64,000 nucleotides of DNA from Serripes groenlandicus (Eukaryota; Mollusca; Bivalvia; Cardiida; Cardiidae): the NCBI GenBank assembly GCA_031761405.1, contig JASEVX010000013.1, positions 56,065,298 to 56,129,297 on the forward strand. The letters are read 5' to 3'. Shown piece by piece: positions 1 to 12,930 of this stretch (within the stretch, counting starts at the first letter, position 1; every line of letters begins with the position of its first letter). Made by a program: the position numbers and the translations under genes. A model generated the notes under the pieces. The model did no database searches and was not told where the DNA came from. It was given only the letters and a program-made list of their open reading frames with translations.

Positions 1-84
1 TGTGTATAACTATGTTTCCGAAATCGAAACAAACTGTTTGTTAACATAAGAAGTCATGTTGTTGCAAATGCCGTTCGCAAAATA

Positions 85-180
85 CTGTGACGTGCTATTG
101 TTTTAGATGACGTCATGCACGTGAATTGTAGACTCGCTTGCATGCCATGTAACAATATACTGTTTACCGGTCAAATGCAT
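85..180 (+). mobile_element. Degraded fragment of the foldback element arm
   Basis: GTGACGTGCTATTGTTTTAG, then ATGACGTCATGCACGTG, then GCCATGTAACAATATACTG matches in order the left arm of the 55150-56430 foldback element (about 55323-55400). The rest of the element is not visible here. Confidence 0.65.
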
Positions 181-645
181 ACTGTTAGCACAAAGTCACG
201 TGAGGTATAATAAAACTTTATGATATTGACCTGATTATGACATTAGTATAAACTATCATATAACGGTACAGGCCTGATCTTGACCATTTGGCAAATGAGT
301 TAAATTACAATACTGACCTAGTCCTGACCTTTTTTTTACTAATATGTATATCTGTGAAAAGTCTTCAATTCATTCAAATGTTATGAAGGCCACTGGCCCG
401 TACACAATACGCAAAACATATATGCAAAGTGTGAAGTGTGAATATAATTAACGTAAACAAGTACATTTGCAATTATATATGTATAAAGAACAATAATTTA
501 AGGGTTTAATATGATTAAATTTGCAGATGAAAAGTAAATGTAAACATTCAGCAATTGTTCTGGACTGTAAAGATTAATTTACTTGGACAAACATTGCGAA
601 AATCCTTATACCAATATTTTCAATTACGATTTTATAATGCGGTAA
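181..645. other. No gene seen
   Basis: AT-rich sequence. A few TGACCT/ATATTGACC phrases around 225-330 faintly recall the 44-bp array at 45315-46480, too weak to call. Confidence 0.4.
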
Positions 646-985
646 TCTGGACAAGATTCGGACTAAACTGATACCATGAGTACAATAATCAAACACAGTG
701 ATAGGGGTATGTATTCCGGACTAGATTTGGAAAAGTCTGGTACCATGAGTATAATATTCAAACAACCACAGTGGTAGGGGTAGGTAATATTGACTAGATT
801 CGGACTAGTGTGGAACCATGATGACAATATTCAAACACAGTGATAGGGGTAGGTAATACGGACTAGATTCGGAATAGTCTGACACCCTTAGTACAATCAT
901 CAAACACAGTGGAAGGGGTAGATAATACGAACTAGATTCTGACTAATATGGTTTCCAGAGAACAATAATCAAACACAAGGAATTA
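646..985. repeat. 69-bp tandem repeat
   Basis: Five units starting near 648, 718, 791, 860 and 929, each with GGACTAGATTCGGA, then ACCATGAGTACAATAATC, then AAACACAGTGATAGGGGTA. A diverged partial copy lies at 60945-61045. Confidence 0.9.
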
Positions 986-1034
986 TAGTAATTACCTATC
1001 GGGGCTCGACCCTCCCTATGGTAAACATACTTTT

Positions 1035-1457
1035 AATAAAAATGATTCTGAATATAAAAAATGTACAGAGATCTAGATTAAAAAGAGTAAAGTGATTATT
1101 TTCTAACATTATCTTTCTTTTGATTACACCAAACCATATGCAATGGGTACTACCAACATAGGGTTAGAGTGTCAAATACGTATTATGAATCTAATAACGT
1201 ACATAAATCTAGATTAGGAGGAGTAAAGGTATTTTTCTACCACTATCGCTCTTATGATTTAACCAAACCATATGTTGTGGGTACACAAACTATAGGGTAA
1301 GAATGTCAAATACGGATTCTGTATATGAACATCGAAAGGAAATCTACATAAAATGGAGTAAAGTGGTCATTTCCCACCTTTTATGATTTAACCAAACCAT
1401 ATGTTTTGGGTACTCAAAACTTAGGGTAAGAGTGTCAAATACAGATTTGCTATGTGA
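1035..1457. repeat. 135-bp tandem repeat
   Basis: Three units starting near 1071, 1207 and 1341. Each holds ATCTAGATTA, then GAGTAAAG, then ACCAAACCATATG, then GGGTAAGAGTGTCAAATAC. Confidence 0.9.
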
Positions 1458-2146
1458 AAACCTCACTTTATCAAGAGATCTAGTATATGCAAATTGCTCA
1501 TTGGAAACTATATCTCAATTTGCCACGAAATTGTCAACTCTCGTAAAATATGCTTTCATGTATAGAGTGTTTTCATATCTTTCCCTGATGTTTTAAAAGT
1601 CGTCTGCACCAATCGTGTTGTATTTGGATGGTGGGTTTAAATCTTATGATGTATAAAGGTGTCATTTACTACTTATTTAATCATCTTCTACAAGAGATTC
1701 ACAAAATAAGCATGTACGGTATTATCTTTCAAGATCCCCATGCATACCGTCTGCACTCATTAATCAATGGCATTAACTACAAAAGGAAGCTAAACATGAG
1801 CGAAATTGCTTTATATCAATGTTTAAAATGTATGGTTCAACCTTATAGTCAATGTTGTTAAATGAATAATAACTCAATTCATTACATGACATGTCTTTTC
1901 GTGCCATTCGGATAGCCAAGTAAGTTTATACCGATCAGTAAATCGGTGTACATTAATTCCTTCATCAACAAGTTGCTTGTCCCATACACAACCAAACCCA
2001 TTTAAATATAAATTATTTCTAATAAGTGTTACCAAATGTTTGTGTCCTTTACTATCGTAAAACATCAGCATTTTAAAACATAATCGTATATATGTGTGTT
2101 TGCATGCTCAACAAAAGTATCTAATGTGTCATGCAACGTTTGGCAG
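1458..2146. other. No gene seen
   Basis: A 77-codon frame at 1628-1861 shows no family resemblance and no splice context. Treated as chance. Confidence 0.4.
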
Positions 2147-2465
2147 CATACAAAGTGTCCTGCCCTAAACTTTGTTCACTTTATTGTAAAGCCGAAAGCA
2201 CATGTTAAGAAATACTCGTAACGTAAACACACTGTTTATACGTGCCTGTTATTTATGTAAAAATACAACACAGTTGCGTTAAATTCGTAAAGGTGCGAAT
2301 TCTTACTAAACCATGTATTCACGTCATACAAAGTGTCCTGCCCTAAACTTTGTTCACTTTATTGTAAAGCCGAAAGAACATTTTAAGAAATACCCGTAAC
2401 GTAAGGACACTGTTTATACGTGCCTGTTATTTATATGTAAAAATACAACACAGTTGCGTTAAATT
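2147..2465. repeat. Direct repeat pair, 140 bp
   Basis: 2147-2285 and 2325-2465 are near-identical direct copies (both hold AAAGTGTCCTGCCCTAAACT and ACACTGTTTATACGTGCCTG), offset by 178 bases. Confidence 0.93.
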
Positions 2466-2690
2466 TAGTTAAATTTACAGGACTCATGTTGGTAACCCTT
2501 TGACTGATAGAACCGATTTTGCGAAACCAAATCCACTTTAGAAAGTCATCATTAAAAGGGTTAATATTTGTTTGCATGTGTTTTCGTTTGACATTCGCTA
2601 AATCGATATTACCTCCTGTAAACAGACACGTCAAAATAGTGAGTCATCCACATTTGCATATAAGGATTGCATTTTATGTTTATGACCCCC
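2466..2690 (+). repeat. Dispersed repeat, copy 1 of 2
   Basis: Matches 14671-15025: shared blocks AACCCTTTGACTG, then GAAAGGGTTAA or AAAAGGGTTAA, then AAACAGACACGTCAAAATA. The second copy has about 150 extra bases in its middle. Confidence 0.7.
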
Positions 2691-3260
2691 TTTTTAAAAG
2701 AGGTATATTTCGGTGTACATGTCGGTATGTAGGTTGGTCAGTCAGTCGCTCTATAGACCAAAGCTTGACCGATTGATAAATGGATACTATATGTACCTAT
2801 AAAGCTCAAACTTAGCAGGATGGTCGTTCATGAATAGTCAATGACCGCTATTGATATTGAGGTCATCAGTTCTAAGGTCCAGGTCACAGCGACATTAAAC
2901 ACAACATGGAGTGACAAACTGTTTAAAAAACATCTCTTAAATCCTTATTTGGCATTTATACTTGAAATTGACTTTCGTATAGAACAGCTCAAATGAAGTG
3001 TGAGTTAATTATTAGATCCTGTGCATTAATCATAAACGAAACGCTGGGAGACATGTGACTAGTTTAGGTAAGGTGAAATCTGGAGTCTGAATATTGATTC
3101 TGGAACTATTTTTATGCTATGGTAGCATATACTGTTGGAAAAACCGTTTTAAATCCAACTGTTGTTTAAAACCCCATTGTTAGGGTTAGATTCGTATACC
3201 CAAGGGTATGTGTACATACTAGTTGAAGAAATTAAAAGATAGATATCTAGTTACTTAAAC
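2691..3260. other. No gene seen
   Basis: No reading frame or repeat stands out. Confidence 0.4.
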
Positions 3261-3264
3261 GACA

Positions 3265-3390
3265 CTAGTGTTTGGTTGTCAGTATCGTAAATGATAAACG
3301 AAACTAGATTATGGTTGCCAGTATCGTTTATGATAAACGATACTAGATTTTGGTTGCCTGTATCGTTTATGATAAACGATACTAGATACT
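3265..3390. repeat. 39-bp tandem repeat with internal hairpin
   Basis: Three 39-base units, TAGATT(A/T)TGGTTGCC followed by a GTATCGTTTA/TAAACGATAC inverted repeat with a 3-base loop. The hairpin improves from unit 1 to unit 3. Confidence 0.9.
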
Positions 3391-3408
3391 AGACAATAGA
3401 CACCAACT

Positions 3409-3735
3409 TCACCTTACCACTAGTTTATACGTTTTTATAGCATAACAATGACACAGTGCATTGAATAAACAACGGTATACGGATGTTTTTATATTACCAA
3501 CACGGACACGAAAGTGTCTACGTAGTTTCGTGTACAGTGACTCGATTAATGTAGTCAGGTACCCAGAGTGTGGCATACCATGCTGAAGCAAAGTTACCAC
3601 CGGTTTCAGTGATGCAAATATATTACTGATAAAAGCAGAAGAAACACCACTTGGCCGTGAACAAAATATAACACTCTTTAAAGGTGCTGAACTCCAGATA
3701 GAGATCAACATTTTGAAATGTTGAACCTTCTGCAA
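3409..3735 (-). CDS. Weak open frame, unknown
   Basis: A 108-codon frame with somewhat higher GC than its surroundings and balanced residues (HGMPHSGYLTTLIESL is one stretch). No domain is recognised, and no splice signals or homologous copy were seen in the window. It could be an exon remnant or chance; listed because nothing else explains 3400-3740. Confidence 0.15.
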   Translation of the reverse strand: MQKVQHFKMLISIWSSAPLKSVIFCSRPSGVSSAFISNIFASLKPVVTLLQHGMPHSGYLTTLIESLYTKLRRHFRVRVGNIKTSVYRCLFNALCHCYAIKTYKLVVR

Positions 3736-3739
3736 TTTG

Positions 3740-6117
3740 TGCTAATTGTGACAACAAAGTGAGTAATAATTAGTTCAAAACTATATGGGAAGTAAAGGTT
3801 GAAAAAACAGTCAATTAAAAGTCTTGAAAATGTTCAAAATTTGGCTTACTGTGTATGTCTACCAAGTAAAAATGAAGACTTTGAAAGACTTTGAAAGAAA
3901 ATAATAACAAATATGGAAACTCTATATAAATCAAATACCCTTTATTGAATGAAGTTAGAAAACTTGGCGACTATGTGGGAAATTAGCTAGGTTGCCATGG
4001 AGGCATGTTGGTTTAGTAAAAGTGAGAACCACAGAAAATGCATGAAGTCATATGACTGAGAAACTGTGTAAAACAGTGTGAAACGTATCAATCATTTCTT
4101 TAGCAAAACCATACAAACGCAAAAATGGTGAAGGTGTACCTCATTTTAACTGCCCGGTTTCTCAGATCGATAACTCAACGATATGTTTAACCTTTCATAG
4201 AGTAAGAGGTAGAATATTGTTATCATTGTCTATCTTTTTGTTGATGACCAGTTTAGACACTACTCCCTGACATAGATTCGTTTGCCATGATAATAATTGG
4301 TATCTGTCTGAACATATAGTATGCGCATACTAGTACATCTATTTATTCTAACCACTATTACACCTATGTTTTCTATGTGACCTCCACATATCACCCATTT
4401 TTTATCATATTACATGTATCAAAAATTAGTACATGATATGAATTGTCAGCATAAAGTTGAAATGCTTATGTTGTTATAGAGTTCAAGGAAGGACCGCACC
4501 AATCATTAAACAGGTGTCACACTCCTATTTTTTGTTTCAACTCTCCACTTTAACATGTTCTGGACTCTTAAACCTATTCACAAAATCAAGTGAGAACATG
4601 ATTATATATAGACACCATGCTATCAATTTATATAGAAACTTCCCGGAACATTGTCCTGTGATTTTAATATTCCTATAAAAGAAGAAATTTTAGTGAACCC
4701 ACAACATAGAGTTTGTAAATAGAAAATTGCTCTCATAATGTGAAATGTGCCCCACACAGAACACAGTGAATTCATACAATATCCAGAAATATTGATTAAA
4801 ATGAGTTCTATATTTTGTTAGGTGTCCAAATCATCTGAAATGTATAAACATTGAAATTATTCATGTTCCTTGAATCATGACGGCTTTTAAATTCAGTAAA
4901 TGTTAATTTTTTCGCTTCCAATATTTTTTTCATGAGATGGATTTTAAGTCAGGTTTTCAGAAACGTTAGGGGTATTTGCCCTCAAGGCAAGCCAACGGGG
5001 CATATTAACTTGTACGTCTACAGTTTCAATATCGAAGAGCATTCAAACTTTATGAATGTTTTAAGTTGTGACGTCATTATGAACACCCTTGTCTGCAGCG
5101 ACTTTGTACGCGCAATCAAATGAGAAATGTTGAAAATATTTTATGATGTCTAAAGATATAATGAGGCCTCGGTAGATTTGTTATTTGAACCTTAAGCTCA
5201 AGAACTATGGACATCCTATGAATACGATGATTTAACAGTTACTTCGAAATTTGACAGTTCAGGGTTCAACTTTTATTCGATAATTGGTAATATATTTTTC
5301 AAAAATAGTATAGAACATAAACGTTTCTGCAGTTACTGTTAATAGGGTCTTCTTTTCTTTTCATTACTTTTGATGACAAAATTGATCATAATAAGGCTTT
5401 CCTAATGTGTCAAACACATTAGAAAAATATATAAATGGAGCTAGAGGTAATAAGTCGAAGTGAAGGTATATTTTCTGCAATTGATAAATAAACTGCAATG
5501 TAAGGATAAGCAACTTGAAGATACCCAAAACTGGTCAGTCGAGGATCAGTGTGATAGACCCTAGCGGGATCATAACACAAATAATCGATCATGAACGGTC
5601 GTTCTAAGCATAGTTTAAAACAATGGAACTGAAACTGTGCATGCTCTTTTTAGGTAAGCAATGTTCGTCCTGGCCTTCAGGAAAGAACGCATTTTATGAT
5701 ATTTTACGAGATGTCGCAATCGCTTCATCCTCATACATTTAAAGAATATTTAGAGAAGTGGAATAATCATTTAAATCAGCAAATATCATTTGTTACTATT
5801 AATTAATGATGCTTTTTTGTGGTCAATTAATTAATTAAGAATTCGCCAGAGTGTATGTAATTTGCTTCAAACAAATCAAAAAGTCACATTTGAAATGCAA
5901 ATATTTTCTCAATTTTCTTTAATAGTTCTTCTACATTGGCTTATAATTATTATACATATTAAGCTTTCATACAAATGTTCTCAATGCATTATGTAACCCT
6001 AGGTAAAGGGAGGTATTTTTGTTAAAGATTGCAAAAAGGTGTATACAAAACAACTATAAATGGGTAAGAACTCCTCAATAACATAAACAAAACATATACT
6101 TAATCACAACTATGTCC
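3740..6117. other. Long stretch without a recognised feature
   Basis: AT-rich unique-looking sequence. Short frames at 4457-4678 and 4932-5123 show no family resemblance. No tandem repeat was noticed. Confidence 0.4.
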
Positions 6118-6375
6118 GTCCCTGGTATTTCAGTCGGTAGCGACGCAGGCTGTCAATCCAGGGGTTGTAAGTTCGAACCCCAGCTCGGTCAACAATTTTT
6201 TTCCAACATTTAACAAAAGTCATCGTGACAAGCAACATCCGTCTGGCACCAATCGGCTTACTGTCTTTGTTAAAAAGCAGCCAGTGGCTTTGCAAGGACG
6301 GTTATGTGGAGTACTAGTGTGAGAAGGCCAGAAAATAAATAAGTAGGAGAACTGGCTGCATTGATTTTACTCATG
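6118..6375 (+). mobile_element. Meta-type SINE, 3' end decayed
   Basis: tRNA-like head with A box (TTTCAGTCGGTAGCG) and B box (GTTCGAACCCC), then CGGTCAACA..TTTTTTCC, AAAAGCAGCCAGT, GAGTACTAGTGTGAGAAGGC and GAACTGGCTGC. This order matches the copies at 17355 and 40310. The GGCGTTAAACC tail is lost. Confidence 0.85.
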
Positions 6376-6739
6376 TATTTTTTTCACAATTATACGTATG
6401 TTACTGAAATTTGACAGTTTCTCCTTTTGACACAGTATTTTAAACTGATTGAGATGCAATACTTTCATTGGTAGATATTTTTCAAAATTTGCATATATGG
6501 GATTTTTTAATTTTCTATTCGTCTGCTGCATATATGTTGTATGATTAAAAGCTGTCTATGATCAAATAGGCCTCATTTATGAATCATCATGTGACAGGTT
6601 TAAACCTGCTGTATATAACGGCTCGTATTGTCAAGTATCTATATTCCAAACCCGTCACGTACTACTAATTCAATATCAAAGAACGAAAATGTGTTGTTGT
6701 CATGTTTGACATATATATCGTCCAGTGCTGCGGGCAAAA

Positions 6740-6743
6740 GAGA

Positions 6744-6777
<34 letters not shown>

Positions 6778-7127
6778 TAGAGAGAGAGAGAGACAGGGAG
6801 GAGAGAGAGATAGAGAGAGAGGGAGAGAGTGAGGGAGAGATAGAAAGATAGAGAGAGAGAGAGAGAGAGGGGGAGGGAGATACAGAGAGAGATACAGAGA
6901 GAGAGAGAACGAGCGAGAACTAGAGAGATAGAGAGGGAGAGAACGAGTGAGAAATAGAGAGATAGAGATGTAGAAAGAAGATAGAAAGATGGAGAGAGAT
7001 AGAGAGAGAGAGAAAGGGAGAGGGAGAGAGAGAGAGGGTTAGAGAGAGAGAGAGAGTAAGAGATAGATAGATAGATAGATAGAGAGATTGAGGATAAAGG
7101 GATATAGAGAAAAGAGAGAGAGAGAAA
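6740..7127. repeat. (GA)n-rich microsatellite with GATA patches
   Basis: About 390 bases of GA repeat broken by TAGA, GGGA and GATAGATAGATA patches. The Ser-Leu frame on the minus strand is an artefact of the repeat. Confidence 0.97.
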
Positions 7128-7139
7128 TTGGACATTTCA

Positions 7140-9665
7140 TGAATTCGTACAGTTTACATTTATTTGTGATTTTGAAATCTTAAGATTTTAAAAGTTGACC
7201 TCATACATATGTATACCATGCACAGGTATTTGGTAACATTATTTGGTAAGAAAGACATGTACATATTTTTCATTTGCATGAAAAGTTTAATTTTAACTAA
7301 ATTAATAATTTATTTAAGATGGTTTACTTTAATGTCATTTCAAATGTTGTATTACTCGATGAAAGTAGTTGTATAGTTCACATTAATGCTATTGTGTTGT
7401 GAGCTTTATATTGTAAATGTATTATATGAAGAGTATTTGTTTGTTTTGGTGTACGATCAAGATATACTCTTACTGGGGAAATTCAAATATGTTACGTTTT
7501 GCAATTGACTTTGCAATCAGATACAAATACACTTTGGAGAGTACACAAATAAAGCCATACAATAATTTTACAACACAAAAGATGCATGTTGATTTCATGT
7601 TTTGACTTACTGATAAATATAAAGAACCATTTTTTGTAAGAATTTAGAACTGAGGGCTCTAGTTTATTTCAAATTCAAATTTGTCAGGGAAGACAATTAA
7701 TCTTAATTAATATTGCAGAATACATGACTCAACTTTCATTGGATAACAAATAATAATACATAGAAGACATAAGTACCAATAATTATTATTTTTAAGTAAA
7801 TATCATTGCGTACAGTACTGCCTTGATAACATACTCTTGACAACCAATGCAGTTTACAAAGTATAGCTGTACTACGCAGAATATTCATTTATTTATGAAT
7901 AAAAATTTCTTTTTGCTTAACATTGATAAGAGAACATTGTAGATCACGTTTATAATTAATTCTGATGTTGGCTGTTTTGTTTATTCATTGTGTAGTATGG
8001 ATGGCATCATAGTTTAAAGTCACATAAAGTTGGATAAGAGAACGTCAACATTGACATGGTTTATGTGCTGTGCATGTCTATGTTCTATTTAAATAGTATA
8101 ACATGTAACACACTTTTAAAGGCATCAAAAGTCGTTTTTAGATCAGTACTGATGTACTTTCATTCATCATGTAACCATATACACCAATTACCAGTCAATA
8201 ACGTATATGATGATATTTATCCAACTAGCATTAGCACACAGTCATTTGTCGAAAATGTTCTTGAAATGACAATTATATTAGAAATGTGTATTGTAGAACC
8301 ATGGACATTTGGATCAGAAAGAATGGATGCGCTTATAGTTCTTTATCCATAAGGACACTTCTATATAATATTCCATGGTGAACCCTGTACCAAATTCTTT
8401 AAGACAGTTTGTTTCATGTCCGGGACTGGGGGAGTAATATGGAAATATATGAGTGTTTATGAACGTTAAGTCAATGAAATAAATCTGTCTATCATGTCTG
8501 TAGTAATAAAACATACAAAATTGTCAAATATCATTAGTGATATAATAACAGAACAATACATACTGGCTCGTAAAGGACTGGCAGTACACTTGAACCTTGC
8601 GTTATCTACATCAGAAATATGCCATATCATGCCCGCTCTGACGAACCCAGTTTTGGTTGGACGATGAACAATTAAAATCAGACTTGCTTCAACTGTATTG
8701 GAAATGTCTTTTTATATATTCAAATGTCAGTTAAATGCTAGTGTGTGCTCTGCCAAATGAAACTGTTGCTTTGGTATAACTAAAACGAAAAACTTATTTG
8801 CAAGAGGGGCCTCTCTACTGAAATTGTAAATTGTGTGTGCATCCATAGAAACTCAGGCACTGAACGGCACTCTATATGGCGTCGTTATAATCATCAAACG
8901 ACATTCTATGATTAAATCGAATAAACTTGAAATGAGACTGCGTAAGAAAAAATATTATTAAAAGATAAAAGGTATTTGAATTTGAATTCAATATAATTTC
9001 AATTTTGGAACAAATATATGCAATAGGCAACATTCGCATTAGTATGTAAAAGCGCTAAAATAGAATTCCGTGTTGATTTAAAATAAGTCTGAAACAAAAT
9101 GTCATGTAAAACGTACACATTACAAGTGCATGCCTAAGCATGACTCCGGCATATCGTGCAAAACGCTGAAGACCCAAATGTACTTTGATTTACACCACTG
9201 TTCGATGTAGTACTAACGCGATTAAGTTTACGTCACGTTTAAATAACCCTTACATGTACCTGTACCAATTGAAATAAGACTGACTGGACTACATGAAAAT
9301 GTAAACAAGAAATGAAATTGTTTACACTGTCACCGGTTTTCTCATAGAGTGGTCCATCAACTTGTGGTTATACTTTCTTCATTGTCAATGTTGTAAATTC
9401 TTTCGTAATTTATATTATCATATATTTTGTACCAGTTCCTTTTTAGAAGCCGTTTGGAAAAATCCCGACATATACTACTTCCTAATTAAAAAAGAAAAAA
9501 CAGTTAAATACGAATATCGTGCGAGAAATCATCCCTTTTTATAAAAAAAGATACAGGATTTTCTGACAGTTGAAATGGCGCGTCTTTCAGTTAAAGATTT
9601 AATATTAATATAAACGACCGGATTAGTAAGGTTAATGTCGAAAAGGCCGTTGTAAATAACAACAC
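7140..9665. other. No gene seen
   Basis: AT-rich sequence with chance-sized frames (98 codons at 8056-8352 is the longest). No motif, splice pair or repeat family member recognised. Confidence 0.4.
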
Positions 9666-9669
9666 ATTT

Positions 9670-10460
9670 CTATGTTATCAAGAGGAATATACATGTACCA
9701 CTAATAACAGTGCACATAATTACAACTGTTTGTCAATAGCAAAGGGTGAGTTCGTTCGTCGTAGATTATATGGAATAGTCTGGTCTTTACTTCACACGAT
9801 AGCTTAATCCTATATTGTTGGCTCCCACAGCATAGGCTTAAGTGGTCAAATTAGCATTTTAGAAATGTAATACACGTCGTTTCTAGAGTTATGCAGTACG
9901 TAACTGCGTAAGTCTCTCAGAAACATATTAGCAATAAATGACATGCTTTTAAAATAAAATGTATTTTCTCAATACAAGCGAATGATATGACATGTTGTCA
10001 TGTCCGTCAAAACAAACGTACAAAAAACATTTCATACACACACTATGTGACCTTATCTCATATTTATTGATTTAAAGGTTTCAAACGTTGCTGATTATTG
10101 TCAAATATAATAATTTAATAATAAAACTTTACTTAAATGGATACCTCTCATAGAATTGCCAACAACCAAATAGAAAAGTAACAATATAAATGCCTCATTT
10201 AGATGTGGAATTACACGTGTTCGTTCGTTACTATCGGATATGTATGATACTAATTTGGACCCGATGTGTTTAACGGCTTGAACTTTTACACAGACTGATT
10301 TCACCTACCTTTTCCTGGAAAACGAACGACAGTGTAAAACGGTCGAGTTTGACAGATCCAAACCACGTCTACAATTGTAGACTCAATACATTGTAAAGGG
10401 TTCCAGAGTATCGGTTATAATACATAATAATCTGTGAACCATATTTTGTTGAAAAGGTAC
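9670..10460 (+). repeat. Dispersed repeat D, 5'-truncated copy
   Basis: Shares AGAGGAATATACA, GGTGAGTTCGTTCGTCGTAG, TATATTGTTGG, CAGTACGTAACTGCGTA and the following 500 bases with the copies at 27470, 34700, 41195 and 57148. The left third of D is missing. Confidence 0.75.
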
Positions 10461-11657
10461 TGCTTATAGATCCATTATGGTCTAGCAATATCTAAATGAA
10501 AGGAAAACGGCAAAGCCTCATTACGAGCATAGCAACTTATTGTCACTATATTTGTTCAGAGTTATAAACAAAAATAAGCTTTATCCACTGAGCTGCATCG
10601 GGCCGCTTTTCTTGAAATTATTCACCATTACAACTGACATCCCATGCTTTTCCTGTATGTTCATTCAATGCTCTATTTTGATTTTTATGGAGGAAATTAC
10701 ATGACAGAAGGCAATATCTATATGTATGTTCTATCTAGGAATAACCAACGCTACTATAACATGTAACCCTTTCCGTAATGACTTGATATGTCCGCGTAGA
10801 AGTCATGCTAAACTCTTGAATTCTATTCTAGACTTAGTATTAACCAACTTCTTTATTTAGTGCTGATATAGCATACCATATTTGTTTTGAAGTTCAGGTT
10901 ATGTGTTTTGAAAGCAAATAATTCAAAACTATACGAACTTACTTCTTCTTATTAATGTCGAGTCCCGGTTAACAGTTGATTAATAAATATTTATTAAGTC
11001 AATAAATGAAAGCACAAGTGCTTAAATCAAAGATAAATGTATTTTTTTTTACTTAACTGTTTTACATAATGCAAAAATGAATTATCCAATGTTTATGTCG
11101 CCTGCCTGTGACATAAGTAGGCCCTTAATACTTACTTCACTAACATCTGTCGTGCCATTATGTTTTGCATTCATTGATCTGAACTTTGTTTCTTTTATGC
11201 AAACTAGCAAAACCTATAGCTAGTGATTAGGGGAGTAGAATAATCCAAACAACAGAAAACAAGCATGATTATGAGAAACGTCTACTATTGCAACAGTATT
11301 TTCGAAAGTCACATGCTTCATATGTTTCAAAATGTGTCTGCATGTAGGAAAGTATTAAACTAATTAGGTATCTGACTGTTTGAAAGTGAACAGTGATTAT
11401 TTTCTTCAACATATTGATTCGCGCATAAAACAAAACACAGCCAAATTTATTAAAATTAGGAACGTTGCCATGAGATGAAATATTAATGTCAAACAAAATA
11501 AGTAACTTATCGAATAATTGCCAATACGGCTGCATACTATTTTTTGTTTATGTAAGGAACAAATAACTGATAAAAATAATGGAATATCTCAATGAATTAT
11601 TACTGAATTTAGAAACGCAATTAATAAGAAAGTATTGAGAAATGTTCTAGTCCAATG
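10461..11657. other. No gene seen
   Basis: AT-rich. If the 11658-12132 exon is real, its 3' UTR on the minus strand would fall at the right end of this stretch. Confidence 0.35.
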
Positions 11658-12132
11658 CTACAAGAGTATGTTACCTTTATGACATAAAGGATTTAAAAGG
11701 TAATTCGACAATCTTCGATCTGATAGATCCGTCAACGACATTAATCCTTTCCAATTTGCAGATAACTGTGGTAAAATTCTGCTAAAGGAAGAATGAGTTC
11801 CTTTTATCACAATTCTTGAACTATTTTCAATGACTGGTATTTTTTCATTCATATTGATTGTACTTAGTCTATTTGTGTTTAAAGTCACCTTCTGTAGGAA
11901 AGGATTACGGAAAGCAAATACATTTCTAACAATTGAAAATATATTGTTTGAGTCATTATTAGAAAAAGAGAAGTTTTCCATTTTTCTCAACTGGCCACAT
12001 TTTTCCTTTCTGCTGTTATAAGGAGGGTGATGAAGGGCTGTTATTGATGAATGGAATGCTTTTGGTGAAGATGGAACATCTGCCACAGTGTGTATACTTT
12101 CAGTTAGAGTAGCAAATTGCCGTAACCAGTCC
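11658..12132 (-). CDS. Candidate terminal exon, unknown protein
   Basis: The longest minus-strand frame outside repeats. On the minus strand it is preceded by an acceptor-like CTTTATATTTCAG ending at 12133 and runs about 157 codons to a stop. The residues are mixed and not low-complexity (starting DWLRQFATLTESIHTVADVP, later SFSRILPQLSANWKGLMSL). I do not recognise the family. No signal peptide, membrane span or catalytic motif is evident. A frame this long is uncommon by chance at this base composition over 64 kb, but not impossible, and no upstream exon could be identified. An AATAAA-like signal on the same strand near 11450 would fit a 3' end. Confidence 0.35.
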
Positions 12133-12149
12133 TGAAATATAAAGGTCAA

Positions 12150-12800
12150 GTATTTTTAAAAAAAGAAACATTTGATGCCTCTTCAGAAGATGAATTTTGC
12201 AAACATAGTGAATTGATGAAATTGCTCTTAAACAAACTAACATAACATAAAGAGAGTAAAACGGCTTTCAATTAATTTTTAATACAGTAAATATTTCTAT
12301 TACTAAAGAGAACACTTCTAAAATTGTTACCAATGAATTTCTTCATTTTAAGTTTTCTGATTAGTAATTTCAATAAGCTTTGATTTCATAGTCTTATGTT
12401 GAGACATGTTTTAAACAAAACAAGGCTTATTGAACTGTTAATCAGCTAAAAAAGTTCAAAATAACTTTGTTAATAACTGTTCTTGAACTGTTTACCTAAC
12501 GTGACACTTTTTGTCTTGAAAATGTCCAAATGGGGAAAATTTACTTAGAACATTTAGAGCACTTTACTTCACAATTGATATACAAAAGGACCCAGGTTAG
12601 AATCCCGTGAAGAACATTTTCTGTCTTTTGAAATGCTCAACATAAACGGTGCGAGTACTTATAATATCCCAAGGTGGATGGCAAAGAGCGTGATTAACAA
12701 ACGTTCAACTATAACTTATTTTTAAATACAGACGTGAGCGAAATTTCAATTCAGTGAGTCTTATACTTACAAATGACATAAATACAGATTTTTCATCAGT
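12150..12800. other. No gene seen (possible intron of the candidate exon)
   Basis: No frame or repeat stands out before the SINE at 12811. Confidence 0.35.
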
Positions 12801-12810
12801 CATCAGAAAA

Positions 12811-12930
12811 AATGAACGACCGAGCCGTGGTTCGAACTTAAGATCCTTTTGAGTGATAGCATGGCTCTCTTTGTTATCGACTGAGCTATCTCGGCTCTTC
12901 AGTGTTTCTACAGAAGCTAATGCAATGTTG
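12811..12930 (-). mobile_element. Family C tRNA-derived SINE remnant
   Basis: Minus strand: GAGCCGAGATAGCTCAGTCG, then B box GTTCGAACCACGGCTCGGTC. The layout matches the copies at 19201, 24711, 37950, 52565 and 53625. It does not fold as an intact tRNA. Confidence 0.75.

Noticed and set aside
8056..8352. 98-codon plus-strand frame
   Set aside because: Within the size expected by chance at this base composition; no motif, repeat copy or splice context.
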